Positions 8,172 through 16,288 of a DNA stretch of 42,918 bases are shown here, one piece after another. Source of the stretch: Planctomycetota bacterium (GTDB taxonomy: Bacteria > Planctomycetota > UBA1135 > UBA2386); contig JADLHO010000109.1 in assembly GCA_020848735.1 (NCBI GenBank), positions 1 to 42,918 on the forward strand, in the 5' to 3' direction. The position numbers were made by a program, and so were the translations under genes. The notes under the pieces are model-generated. The model worked only from the letters and a program-made list of their open reading frames with translations, searched no databases and was not told where the DNA came from. Within the stretch, counting starts at the first letter, position 1; every line of letters begins with the position of its first letter.

Positions 8172-9347
8172 ATGGCCAAACCGACGCAGTCGAAGTCCTC
8201 GCGCGCGAAGCCGAGCCCGGCTCGCACGAAGCCGTCCCCCGCCCCGGTGCCGCCCGCCGCGTCGACGGCGCCGGCCACGGGGCGTTCGGCTCTGCTGCGC
8301 GTGTTGCGCGAGGACGGCACGCTCGTCGGCGCGACCGACCCGAAGCTCCCCCTCGAGCGGCTGACACAGCTCTACGAGACGATGGTCCTCGTGCGCGAGT
8401 TCGACCGCCGGATGCTCGTGCTGCAGCGGCAGGGTCGCATCGGCTTCTACGGCCCGATCCTCGGCCAGGAAGCCGCGACCGTCGGCTCGGTCGCCGCCTT
8501 CGAGGATCGCGATTGGATCTTCCCGGCACTGCGCGAGGGAGCGGCCGCGCTCATGCGCGGACTGCCGCTGCACGTCGCGATCGCGCAGCTGATCGGCAAC
8601 GACCTCGATCGGTGTCGCGGTCGGCAGATGCCCTGCCACTACACGTTCCGCGAAGGGCGCTACCACGCGATGTCGTCGGTGATCGGCACGCAGATCAGCC
8701 ACGCGGTCGGCGCGGCGATGGCGGCGAAGACCCGCCGCGACGACGTCGTGATCGCGGGCTACCTCGGCGACGGCGCCACCAGCAGCAACGACTTCCACTG
8801 CGGCATGAACTTCGCCGCGGTCTACAAGGCACCGGTCGTGCTGATCTGCCAGAACAACCAGTGGGCGATCTCGGTGCCCCTGAGCCAGCAGAGCGCGTCC
8901 GAGACGCTGGCGATGAAGGCCGACGCCTACGGCATGCCCTCGATCCGCGTCGACGGCAACGACGTGCTCGCGGTCTTCGTCGCCACGCGCGATGCGGCGG
9001 CACGCGCGCGGCGCGGGGAGGGCCCCACCTTCCTCGAGCTCGTCACCTACCGGCGCCTCGGCCACTCGTCGTCCGACGATCCGTCGCGCTACCGCGACGA
9101 GTCCGAGGTGGCCGCGTGGGAGAAGCGCGACCCGATCGAGCGCATGCGCCGCCACCTCGAATCGCGGAAGGCGTGGGACAAGGAGCGCGAGCAGGAGCTC
9201 GCGGATCGCATCGCACGCGACGTGAACGAGGCGGTCCGCGTCGCCGAGACCGCGGGCCCCGTGCCGGCCCAGACCCTCATCACCGACGTCTTCGCGTCGC
9301 CGACGCCGCAGCTCGAGGAACAGCTGCGGCAGTTGCTCGACGAGTGA
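8172..9347 (+). CDS. Second 2-oxoacid dehydrogenase E1 alpha subunit (divergent paralogue)
   Basis: A 391-residue paralogue of the E1alpha at 4377, placed between E2 and E3. It keeps the TPP motif (YLGDGATSSNDFH, GDG about 199; NNQWAIS about 228) and the loop GHSSSDDPSRYRDE, so it should bind cofactor. It departs from copy 1 at the substrate entrance: FPALREGAAALMRG replaces FPAYRQPGIPVLRG, losing the conserved Tyr (Leu near 120), and GRQMPCHY replaces GRQMPVHY. Like copy 1 it begins with a basic Lys/Pro/Ala/Ser-rich tail of about 38 residues. No second E1beta accompanies it, so it probably swaps onto the shared beta subunit to change substrate range or regulation. A decaying duplicate is possible, but the frame and catalytic motifs are intact. 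Confidence 0.92.
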   Translation: MAKPTQSKSSRAKPSPARTKPSPAPVPPAASTAPATGRSALLRVLREDGTLVGATDPKLPLERLTQLYETMVLVREFDRRMLVLQRQGRIGFYGPILGQEAATVGSVAAFEDRDWIFPALREGAAALMRGLPLHVAIAQLIGNDLDRCRGRQMPCHYTFREGRYHAMSSVIGTQISHAVGAAMAAKTRRDDVVIAGYLGDGATSSNDFHCGMNFAAVYKAPVVLICQNNQWAISVPLSQQSASETLAMKADAYGMPSIRVDGNDVLAVFVATRDAAARARRGEGPTFLELVTYRRLGHSSSDDPSRYRDESEVAAWEKRDPIERMRRHLESRKAWDKEREQELADRIARDVNEAVRVAETAGPVPAQTLITDVFASPTPQLEEQLRQLLDE

Positions 9348-9421
9348 CGCGCGACGCTGTCCCTCGCAACTCCAACCCGAACTCGCCCCTGCGCCGCGCG
9401 GACCCCGGCGGCGGATCCAAC

Positions 9422-10846
9422 ATGAGCTACGACGTCATCGTCCTCGGCGCCGGCCCTGCCGGCTACGTCTGCGCGATCCGCTGCGCCCAGCTCGGGCTGA
9501 AGGTCGCGTGCATCGAGAAGCAGCACGTCGGAGGCGTCTGCCTCAACGTCGGCTGCATCCCGAGCAAGGCCCTCATCTCGGCCGGCAAGACCTTCAAGAA
9601 GATCCGCGAGGCCGACGTGATGGGAATCGCGGTCGGCGCGCCGACGCTCGACGTCGCCAAGCTCGTGAGCTGGAAGGAGGGCATCGTCGGCAAGCTGACC
9701 GGTGGCGTCGCCGGCCTCCTGAAGAACCACAAGATCGACACCTTCGACGGGACCGCGCGCGTCACGGCCCGCGACAAGGTCACGGTGACGGGCAAGGACG
9801 GCAAGGCGCAGACGCTCACGGCGAAGAACGTCGTGGTCGCCGTCGGTTCGACCCCGATCGAGATCCCGGGCTTCGCCTTCGACGGCAAGCACGTCTGGAG
9901 CTCGACCGAAGCGCTCGCGCCGAAGAGCCTGCCCAAGCGCATGCTCGTGATCGGCGGCGGCTACATCGGACTCGAGCTCGGGCTCGTGTACCACAACCTC
10001 GGCACCGCCATCCGCGTCGTCGAGTTCATGGACCGCGTGCTGCCCGGGATGGAGGCGGACCTCAGCAAGGAGATGGGGCGCTTCCTCAAGAAGAAGGGCG
10101 TGCCGGTGCACCTCGGCGCGAAGGCCAAGGGCTATCGCGTCGGCCCGACGGGCCTGCAGGTCGAGGTCGAGATCGCCGGCAAGATCGAGACCTTCGAGTG
10201 CGACGTGGTGCTGTCGACCGTCGGTCGCCGTCCGAACGGCAAGGGTCTCGGCCTCGAGGAGCTCGGCGTGCAGTTCGACCCGAAGGGCTTCGTCGCGGTC
10301 GATGCGCAGCGACGGACCAACGTGCCGGGGATCTGGGCGATCGGCGACTGCGCCGGCCAACCGATGCTCGCGCACAAGGGCAGCCACGAGGGCCTCGTCG
10401 CCGCCGCGGCGATCGCGGGCGAGAAGGGTGCGGCGTTCGACCCGGCCTGCATCCCGGCCGTGATCTTCACGGACCCGGAGATCGCGAGCGTCGGCCTCTC
10501 CGCCGACGAGGCCAAGGCGAAGGGCTTCGAGCCGAAGGAAGGACGTTTCCCCTTCGGGGCCTCGGGCCGCGCACTCTCCATCAACGAGCCCGACGGCTGG
10601 GTGAAGGTCGTCGCCGACGCCAAGACCGACAAGCTGCTCGGCGTGCACATGATCGGCCCCGAGGTCACCGAGCTGATCGCCGAAGCCGCCCTTGCCATCG
10701 AACTCGGCGCCACCGCGCAGGACCTCGCGGGAACGATCCACGCGCATCCGACGCTCCCCGAGGCCATGATGGAGGCCGCCGAGTCGGTTCACGATCTCGC
10801 CGTGCACGTCTTCCAGCGCCCGAAGCCCGGCGCCGTTCGCCACTGA
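9422..10846 (+). CDS. lpdA: Dihydrolipoyl dehydrogenase, E3 component
   Basis: The flavoprotein that reoxidises dihydrolipoyl-E2 with NAD. At 474 residues it has normal length. FAD motif VIVLGAGPAGYVCA is at the start; the redox disulfide is Cys40/Cys45 in GGVCLNVGCIPSK; the NAD-binding motif is MLVIGGGYIGLELGLVY; the second FAD motif is GIWAIGDCAGQPMLAHKG; the active-site HPTLPE at the C-terminus (His about 442) supplies the catalytic base of the partner subunit. It is last of the complex genes and may also serve other lipoyl systems such as glycine cleavage. The gap of 74 bases after the second E1alpha shows no terminator. Confidence 0.96.
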   Translation: MSYDVIVLGAGPAGYVCAIRCAQLGLKVACIEKQHVGGVCLNVGCIPSKALISAGKTFKKIREADVMGIAVGAPTLDVAKLVSWKEGIVGKLTGGVAGLLKNHKIDTFDGTARVTARDKVTVTGKDGKAQTLTAKNVVVAVGSTPIEIPGFAFDGKHVWSSTEALAPKSLPKRMLVIGGGYIGLELGLVYHNLGTAIRVVEFMDRVLPGMEADLSKEMGRFLKKKGVPVHLGAKAKGYRVGPTGLQVEVEIAGKIETFECDVVLSTVGRRPNGKGLGLEELGVQFDPKGFVAVDAQRRTNVPGIWAIGDCAGQPMLAHKGSHEGLVAAAAIAGEKGAAFDPACIPAVIFTDPEIASVGLSADEAKAKGFEPKEGRFPFGASGRALSINEPDGWVKVVADAKTDKLLGVHMIGPEVTELIAEAALAIELGATAQDLAGTIHAHPTLPEAMMEAAESVHDLAVHVFQRPKPGAVRH

Positions 10847-10947
10847 TCGAACGCGCAGTCCCCTCAGCGCGCACCGCGCTGACTCACACGACTGGAACCC
10901 GCCGGACGGTCGACACGCGCCGATCCTTTCCTACGAGTCCACCACCG

Positions 10948-11562
10948 ATGACCGAGATGTTCGCAATGTTCGAGGAAGAGAAGCCGCCCGAGGCCACGGA
11001 GCCGAATCCACCCGTCGCGGCACCGGTCCGTCCCAATCTCGACGATTGGGAGTCCTCGCTGCCGGGACTCATGGCGCGCTTCCCGAACGTGAAGATCGGC
11101 ACCTTGTTCTGCGCGTACAAGGTGCAGCTCAATCCCGACCTCGACTTCCGCGATGTCCAGAGCGAAGCACGCCTCCGCGCCATCCCGCTGAGCGGCCGCA
11201 GCCTCCACCAGGCCAAGGTCCTCCTCGGCCTGGAGAAGCCTCGCCCGCAGGCGCCTCGACGCAAGAAGGCCGCCGCCGTGGAAGCGGCGGACGAGACGTC
11301 GATGCCGACGATGCCTTACACGCGCGAGGAAGAGGAGGCGGAAGAGCGCGCCGCCGCGCAACGCATGCAACGCGTCGCGGCAGCCCGTCCGTCGAGTGCC
11401 TTGCCGGCCGAGGGGAGCATCGACCTCGAGCACGCGCTGCGCGCGGCGATCGCGACCGCCGTCGAGACCGAGGCCGGGCGCTTCCGCGAGGTCATCCGCG
11501 GTGTGCTGACCATCCTCGACGAGGTCCTCGCCGACGACGACGCCTCGCAGTCCGACGACTAG
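10948..11562 (+). CDS. Hypothetical protein, 204 residues
   Basis: I do not recognise this protein. The ATG at 10948 begins an acidic, Pro/Glu-rich leader (about 1-30). A more ordered stretch follows with LDDWESSLPGLMARFPNVKI and FRDVQSEARLRAIPLSGRSL, the latter suggesting a small alpha/beta or helical domain. Then comes a basic segment RPQAPRRKKAAA, an acidic Glu-rich segment, and a helical C-terminus rich in Ala/Glu. There is no signal peptide or membrane segment, so it is probably cytosolic. It lies 101 bases after lpdA on the same strand and may be the last gene of that operon. Codon use looks like its neighbours. Confidence 0.65.
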   Translation: MTEMFAMFEEEKPPEATEPNPPVAAPVRPNLDDWESSLPGLMARFPNVKIGTLFCAYKVQLNPDLDFRDVQSEARLRAIPLSGRSLHQAKVLLGLEKPRPQAPRRKKAAAVEAADETSMPTMPYTREEEEAEERAAAQRMQRVAAARPSSALPAEGSIDLEHALRAAIATAVETEAGRFREVIRGVLTILDEVLADDDASQSDD

Positions 11563-11606
11563 GCCGAAGACGCGCCGCTCCTCTCAGCGCGGGCACCGGC
11601 CCGCAA

Positions 11607-11626
11607 GCCGCCGCCGGATCGGCGGC
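11607..11626. terminator. Hairpin in convergent gap
   Basis: GCCGCCG (11607-11613) and CGGCGGC (11620-11626) form a 7-bp GC stem with a 6-base loop, in the 137-base gap between two convergent genes. No T-tract is present on either side. Position favours a bidirectional terminator role, but GC-rich chance pairing is possible. Confidence 0.35.
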
Positions 11627-11699
11627 GACGGCGCCTGCGGCGTCGGATCCAGGACCCGCATGGTTCGCGCGCGGCGCGCGCGAGCTCGGGAGTCGTCGA

Positions 11700-12284
11700 T
11701 CAGCTCGTGGTCGGCTTCGACCAGAGGTACTCGGGTTCGCCGTGCGCCTTCGCCGCCCAGCGCGAGAGCACGAAGAGCAGGTCCGAGAGGCGGTTGAGGT
11801 AGACGACGCAGGCATCACCGGTCTCGGGCTCTGCGGCCCGCAGCGTCACCACCCGACGCTCCGCGCGCCGGCAGACCGTGCGCGCCTGGTGCAGGAAGGC
11901 CCCGACCGGCCCACCGCCGGGCAGGACGAAGTCCTTCAAGGGCCCGAGCTCGGCGTTGAAGCGATCGCACCAATCCTCGAGCTGCTTCACGTCGCGCGCC
12001 CCGACCTGCGGCATGCCCTCCCAGCGATCCGAGGGACGGGTCGCCAGGTCGGCGCCGACGTTGAACAGGTCGTTCTGGACGACGCGGAGCACCGCGTCGA
12101 TCGCCTCGCTCGCCGGCGGCGGTCCACCGCGATTGAAGGTCCGCGCGAGACCGAGCACCGCGTTGAGCTCGTCGACGGTGCCGTAGGCCTCGATCCGGAC
12201 GTCGTCCTTGCGGAGCTCCTGGCCGCCGACGAGCCGCGTCGTGCCCTGGTCTCCGGTTCGCGTGTAGACCCGCGTGATGCGCAT
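11700..12284 (-). CDS. Cob(I)alamin adenosyltransferase, PduO type
   Basis: A 194-residue PduO-type enzyme that transfers adenosyl from ATP to cob(I)alamin to make adenosylcobalamin. The N-terminal TRTGDQGTTRLVGG is the family's ATP-binding loop. DELNAVLGLA, NVGADLAT, KDFVLPGG, the Arg-rich HQARTVCRRAERRVV and the C-terminal YLNRLSDLLFVLSRWAA are all diagnostic of the trimeric five-helix bundle. It is the last gene of a minus-strand run, 36 bases after the Rrf2-type regulator gene. I see no cobalamin riboswitch nearby and no B12-dependent enzyme in the window. Confidence 0.95.
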   Translation of the reverse strand: MRITRVYTRTGDQGTTRLVGGQELRKDDVRIEAYGTVDELNAVLGLARTFNRGGPPPASEAIDAVLRVVQNDLFNVGADLATRPSDRWEGMPQVGARDVKQLEDWCDRFNAELGPLKDFVLPGGGPVGAFLHQARTVCRRAERRVVTLRAAEPETGDACVVYLNRLSDLLFVLSRWAAKAHGEPEYLWSKPTTS

Positions 12285-12320
12285 GGCCGCGCACGATAGC
12301 CGCCCCCCCGCGCGCCGCGA

Positions 12321-12737
12321 TCAGGACTGCGAGGCCGGCACTCCGCGCGTGCAGTTCAGCGTGGTCCCGGTGGCCCAGCGCGCGAGGGCCTCCTGCAAGG
12401 TGGCCCAGGCGTCGTGGAGCTGGCAGGGATTGCGGGCGTCGCACGCGCGGTAGTGGAACACGCAGCGACCGAGCTCGATCTCGACGTCCATCGCGTGCAG
12501 GATGGCCTGGAACTCGATCCGGTCGGGAGCCCGCGAGAGCTTGAAGCCTCCGCCGTGTCCCTTCTGCGACTCGACGAGCCCGCCGACCACGAGTCTTCGC
12601 ATCACCTTGGAGACGTAGTGCGCAGGGAGTTCGGCTCGCTCGGCCAGCTCACGGCTGCGGATCGACTCGCGGGGGGCGAGGTTCGCGAGCACGGCCATCG
12701 CGCGGAGCGCGTAGATCGCGGTCTGGGGGAGGATCAT
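12321..12737 (-). CDS. Rrf2-family transcriptional regulator with probable Fe-S site
   Basis: A 138-residue winged-helix regulator. It starts with the family motif ALRAMAVLANLAP, then the helix-turn-helix SRELAERAELPAHYVSKVM and wing VESQKGHGGGFKLSR. The cluster-binding loop holds Cys92, Cys99 and Cys105 with His108 (NPCQLHDAW), almost the same register as the [2Fe-2S] ligands of E. coli IscR (Cys92, Cys98, Cys104, His107). A redox or iron-sulfur sensor is therefore expected; NsrR-like NO sensing is an alternative. It sits between a diheme MauG-like gene (75 bases upstream) and the cobalamin adenosyltransferase gene, and probably regulates itself or these neighbours. Confidence 0.9.
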   Translation of the reverse strand: MILPQTAIYALRAMAVLANLAPRESIRSRELAERAELPAHYVSKVMRRLVVGGLVESQKGHGGGFKLSRAPDRIEFQAILHAMDVEIELGRCVFHYRACDARNPCQLHDAWATLQEALARWATGTTLNCTRGVPASQS

Positions 12738-12812
12738 TCGTCAGGCGAGATCGGGCGGCGACGCAGAGGATCCGCGTCGCGTGGAAGCGAGTAAAGGGCG
12801 CGGATCGGGGGT

Positions 12813-14519
12813 TCAGAAGAAGCGCAGCTGCGCACCGCGCGAGGCCGCGACACCGGCCGGTGCACCGAGGTCCCAGACCAGCCATTGCGCGAAGAGCACG
12901 ACGCCTGACAAAGCCGGATCCGTGGGCAAGGGCGCGGCGAGCGTCGCCGTCCCCGCACCCGCCTGCCCCGTCGCCCCACCGAGCGGGAGGTTCACCAGCA
13001 GCGGCGACGCGCCCAGGGCGACGTGGAGGTTCACGCCGTTGATCTGCGTGCCCGGTGGCGCGGCCTGCAATCCGAGGAGGAGCGTCGCCGGCGCCCCGCC
13101 GCGCGCGTTGCCGACGCCGATGCGGAAGTCGACGTTGCCCAGATTCGCGGGGACCTCCGCGAGCATCTGGGGCACGCGATTGCCCGAGCCCGCGGTGCCC
13201 GGTCCGTAGAGGAAGCCCGCCGCCGGCACGCGCTCGCTCAGCAGGGTCGGCCGGTCGAAGGGCGACGTCTCGGCGGCGACGCGCGGATCGGTCAGCGCGT
13301 TCGTGACGAAGTCCGTCAATTGGCCGCGCTGCTGCGGCGTCAGCGTGAGCGGCTGCAGGAGGGGGTCCTGGTTGTCGCGGTTCGTGCCGCCCCCGGCGAC
13401 GTAGAAGTTGAGCACCAGGTTGAAGCCGGTGAGACCGCCCGCGTGGAAGAAGCTCGGCCGCAGGCCGACGTTGCGCAGGCTCGGCACCTTGAACTTCCCG
13501 CGGTCGGCGGGGTCGCCGCTGCTCTCCGCGAGCCCGCCGTCCTGCGCGATCGGGCGCAGGCCGAGGTTGCGGAACTGGGCGTCGCTGAAGAGGCCGGGAA
13601 CGTGACAGAGGTTGCAGCGACCGATGCCGTTGAACACGTTCATCCCCGCGATCTGGTTCGGCGTCATCGCGCCGGGCTCGCCGCGCTGGAAGCGGTCCCA
13701 GGGCGTCTGGTCGGGGATCAGGGTCCGTTCGTAGGTCGCGAGCGCATAGGCGATGCGCGACGGCGTGATCGCCGGGTCGCCGAACGCCGCGGCGAAGAGC
13801 TCGGGATACCGCGCGCCGTTCGCGAGGGCCGCCGAGAGGTCGGCCGGCACCTGGCTCGCGAGCGCCATCGGACGGACCGCGGCGAGCTTGTTCGTCACCT
13901 CGCTCCAGGTCCGGCCCGCGTGCCCCATCTCGATGACGTCGAGGATCGGCTTGAGCGCCTGGTCCTCGAGCGCGGCCCCCGACGCGATGAGGAGTGCCTG
14001 CGAGAGCGGGTCGCGGAAGCTGCCGGGAAAGCGGCCGTCCCAGGAGAGTCGCGGGAACCACGCGCCGAGGATGAAGCTCGGAGTCGCGCGGCGGGTCACC
14101 TGGGGCTGGAGCCCGAAGGCCGGGTCGCTCTCGTAATGGTTGGCGGAGTCGGAGCGGATCACGCCGGGCGAGGCGAAGTTGTCATCCGGGGTGCCGAGTG
14201 TCCCGTCGAGGCCCGGGCTCGGCTGCCGGCGCGGGTCGCCCCCACCGCTCCCCGGCCGATGGCAGGTGCCGCAGGCCATCAGGTTGTTGCTCGAGAGCTG
14301 CTCCTCCCAGAAGAGCAGCTTGCCGAGGACCCGCTTCTCCTCGGTGATCGGGTTCTCCGGCGGGACGGGGATCGGCGGCAGACCGCCTTGGGCAGCGAGT
14401 TTCGCGACCAGGAGGAGCGCACAGACGCCGGCGGGAACCGGCCGCCGCGCGCGGCGCGGAGCGGGGGATCGCGCGGGCTCGCAGACCGGTGAGGAACGGG
14501 CAGGGATTCGTTCGGGCAT
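12813..14519 (-). CDS. Exported diheme cytochrome-c-peroxidase/MauG-like protein with extra C-terminal module
   Basis: A 568-residue exported protein. A long basic N-terminus is followed by a hydrophobic segment (about 31-44). Two heme c sites are visible: CGTCH (83-87) and CNLCH (302-306). The fold between them (RATPSFILGAWFPRLSWDGR, then YALATYERTLIPDQTPWDRF) is that of bacterial diheme peroxidases and MauG. These act on peroxide or post-translationally oxidise partner proteins in the periplasm. After about residue 430 comes a separate beta-rich module ending SGVVLFAQWLVWDLGAPAGV, a tail I associate with exported planctomycete proteins. It follows the MazG-like gene by 98 bases. Whether it reduces peroxide cannot be told from sequence alone. 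Confidence 0.88.
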   Translation of the reverse strand: MPERIPARSSPVCEPARSPAPRRARRPVPAGVCALLLVAKLAAQGGLPPIPVPPENPITEEKRVLGKLLFWEEQLSSNNLMACGTCHRPGSGGGDPRRQPSPGLDGTLGTPDDNFASPGVIRSDSANHYESDPAFGLQPQVTRRATPSFILGAWFPRLSWDGRFPGSFRDPLSQALLIASGAALEDQALKPILDVIEMGHAGRTWSEVTNKLAAVRPMALASQVPADLSAALANGARYPELFAAAFGDPAITPSRIAYALATYERTLIPDQTPWDRFQRGEPGAMTPNQIAGMNVFNGIGRCNLCHVPGLFSDAQFRNLGLRPIAQDGGLAESSGDPADRGKFKVPSLRNVGLRPSFFHAGGLTGFNLVLNFYVAGGGTNRDNQDPLLQPLTLTPQQRGQLTDFVTNALTDPRVAAETSPFDRPTLLSERVPAAGFLYGPGTAGSGNRVPQMLAEVPANLGNVDFRIGVGNARGGAPATLLLGLQAAPPGTQINGVNLHVALGASPLLVNLPLGGATGQAGAGTATLAAPLPTDPALSGVVLFAQWLVWDLGAPAGVAASRGAQLRFF

Positions 14520-14617
14520 GGAGATCGGAACGACCGCGGCAGGGAGGGAGCGCGGATAACGGCAGCGTCAGCCCATCGCCCACGGCAAACGGATGCCTGC
14601 GCCGGGACGGACTCCGA

Positions 14618-14932
14618 TCAGCACGCGCAGGGCGCACGGCGGCATTTCGGACAACCGCGCGCATACTTCGCCCGCCCGAGCGCCTCGAGATCGAACCCGT
14701 GGAGCGAAGCCAACGAGGCGAGCCACGCGTAGACGTCCGCGAACTCCTCCTCGAGATTCTGCTGCTCCTTGCGGCGGATCGCCCGCACCAGCTCACCGAC
14801 CTCCTCGACGAACCACAGCAGCGTGCCGGGCACCCCGCGCGACGCGTCGCGGGCGAGGTAGATGCGCTCGATCAGCGCCTGGAAGGACTCGGCGTCGGCC
14901 GGGGAGGGCCGCGGTGCTGATGCGTCCGACAT
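14618..14932 (-). CDS. MazG-like nucleotide pyrophosphohydrolase
   Basis: A 104-residue all-alpha NTP pyrophosphohydrolase. The metal-binding motif is seen as WFVEEVGELVRAIRR plus LEEEFADVYAWLASL, giving the EExxE...ExxD pattern that holds magnesium. The C-terminus CPKCRRAPCAC has four Cys in a tight cluster and probably binds zinc, a tail known in this small MazG subgroup. Such enzymes hydrolyse (d)NTPs to monophosphates and clean nucleotide pools. Only one base separates its ATG from the stop of the upstream membrane-protein gene, so the two are likely co-translated. Confidence 0.9.
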   Translation of the reverse strand: MSDASAPRPSPADAESFQALIERIYLARDASRGVPGTLLWFVEEVGELVRAIRRKEQQNLEEEFADVYAWLASLASLHGFDLEALGRAKYARGCPKCRRAPCAC

Positions 14933-14933
14933 C

Positions 14934-15992
14934 TCAACCCATCCGCTTGCAGGTCAGGAGCAGCACGTCCTCGCGGAGTCCATCGGTGCCCTGGCCCTCG
15001 AGCGTGCCGAGGACGAGGTTCATGAACGCCGCGGTGTGCTTGGGGGAATGCGTGCGGACGAGGTCGAGCAACTCCTGGAGTCGGACGCCCGCATCATTGG
15101 ACTGCACGAGGCGCACGCCGGTGGTCACGTCGATCTTCTCGCTCCGCAGGCTCTTCTCGAAGACCGGGCCGTCGTCGAGGCCGAGTGCGAGCCCCTCGGC
15201 GGAGAGCTCGAGGACCTCTCCGGCGCGACAGATCCACAACGGCGCGCCGAAGCCCGCCTGGTAGAGCTTGGCCTCCTCGGCCCCGTATTCGATCAGGCTC
15301 GCCCTCGCGCAGGCACCGCGCGGGAGTCTCTGGAAGAGCACCTTGTTCGCGTGCGCGAGCGCTTTGCGGGCATTGGCACCCGCCTCGAGGGCCCGCACGA
15401 TCTCGTCGCGCGCCATGCGCGCCGCGACGACGGAGATCGAGCTCGCGCCCTCGCCGCTCACCACCCAGGCCACGCCCGACTGGGCGCCGAAGTAATCGAG
15501 CCCGCCCCGCGTGCCGGGGCACATCGCGGCGTCGAGCTCCCAACCCTCGCTGCCCGCCGGTGGGACCAGCGCCTTGTCGCGGAGCTCGCGCACCGCCGGG
15601 TCCATCGAGGCGGCGGCGCCGCGACCCTTCTCCATCTCCGCGAACATCGAGGCGAGATCGGTCGCGAGGTATTGGACGGCCCGACCGAGGGCGGTGACCT
15701 CGTCGTTGCCGGAGTTGCGGACGCGGACCTCGGTGCCTCCCCGCCCGAGCTTGCTCACGGCGAGCCCGAGGTCGGTCAGTCGTCCACCGATCGAGGTGCC
15801 GAGGCTCCAGGCGACGAGGGCGACCACCGCACCGACCACGAGCGACAGGAGCGCGCCGAACAGCCATTGCCGCCGGTCGTCGGGGCCCATCAGCGCGACG
15901 ATCAGCATCGCCCCCAGGGCGGCCGCGAGGCCGCAGACGATCGCCAGACGCAGCGCGAGCCGGCCCGTGCTCTTCGAACCGCGCTTGCTCAT
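14934..15992 (-). CDS. Membrane protein with HAMP and degenerate SpoIIE/PP2C-like domain
   Basis: I start at ATG 15992 (MSKRGSK), giving 352 residues; the frame upstream is low-complexity. Two membrane helices (about 12-36 and 43-68) flank a very short periplasmic turn and lead into a HAMP-like linker (68-125). Residues 150-352 follow the order of the SpoIIE/RsbU phosphatase fold: RGGLDYFG, VVSGEGASS, YQAGFGAPLWICRAGEVLEL, SNDAGVRL, REDVLLLTCKR. Catalytic residues are poor: the GDVSGKG Asp is replaced, and TDG reads NDAG. It may therefore be a pseudophosphatase that senses or binds rather than dephosphorylates. No anti-sigma or anti-anti-sigma partner is nearby. It heads the minus-strand run down to 11700. 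Confidence 0.75.
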   Translation of the reverse strand: MSKRGSKSTGRLALRLAIVCGLAAALGAMLIVALMGPDDRRQWLFGALLSLVVGAVVALVAWSLGTSIGGRLTDLGLAVSKLGRGGTEVRVRNSGNDEVTALGRAVQYLATDLASMFAEMEKGRGAAASMDPAVRELRDKALVPPAGSEGWELDAAMCPGTRGGLDYFGAQSGVAWVVSGEGASSISVVAARMARDEIVRALEAGANARKALAHANKVLFQRLPRGACARASLIEYGAEEAKLYQAGFGAPLWICRAGEVLELSAEGLALGLDDGPVFEKSLRSEKIDVTTGVRLVQSNDAGVRLQELLDLVRTHSPKHTAAFMNLVLGTLEGQGTDGLREDVLLLTCKRMG

Positions 15993-16288
15993 GCGATGGC
16001 CAGTTCCGATCGGTGCATCCGCGCAGCATAGACGCGAGCCCCGCGGCCTCGCGATGGCGCGTTCTTGCCGCGTCGGGATGCGTCTCGCTCCACCGTCGCA
16101 CGGGGTCCGGCCGATCGATGGGACGGGCGGCGGATTTCCGGGAATGGGTGCTGCACCGCGACAGGAACACTGCGGACGCGTCCGGCACCCCCGGTCGCGA
16201 TGAGTCACCGGCCTCGGCCGTCGTCGAGAGCCCCCATCGGATCCCCCATCGGATCCCCCATCGGATCCCCACGGAACCTGCCCTTGCG
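15993..16288. other. Divergent intergenic gap with tandem repeat
   Basis: 296 bases between the starts of two divergent genes. The only structure I see is the 12-bp tandem repeat at 16231-16266, just before the + strand gene. No convincing promoter hexamers were found. The frame of the downstream gene stays open back to 16013, but that stretch reads as low-quality coding sequence. Confidence 0.6.
16231..16266 (+). repeat. 12-bp tandem repeat, three copies
   Basis: CCCCCATCGGAT occurs three times without a mismatch, followed by a partial fourth unit (CCCCAC). It ends 22 bases before the ATG at 16289. Possible roles are spacing of a promoter or binding of a regulator; if translation began further upstream it would encode a Pro-His-Arg-Ile repeat. 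Confidence 0.92.

Noticed and set aside
5560..8529. Minus-strand open frame of 989 codons opposite the E1beta and E2 genes
   Set aside because: Shadow of strongly conserved enzymes; Arg/Asp-rich without motifs.
12285..12320. Cobalamin riboswitch before the adenosyltransferase gene
   Set aside because: Only 36 bases separate it from the upstream gene, and no B12-box-like sequence was seen.
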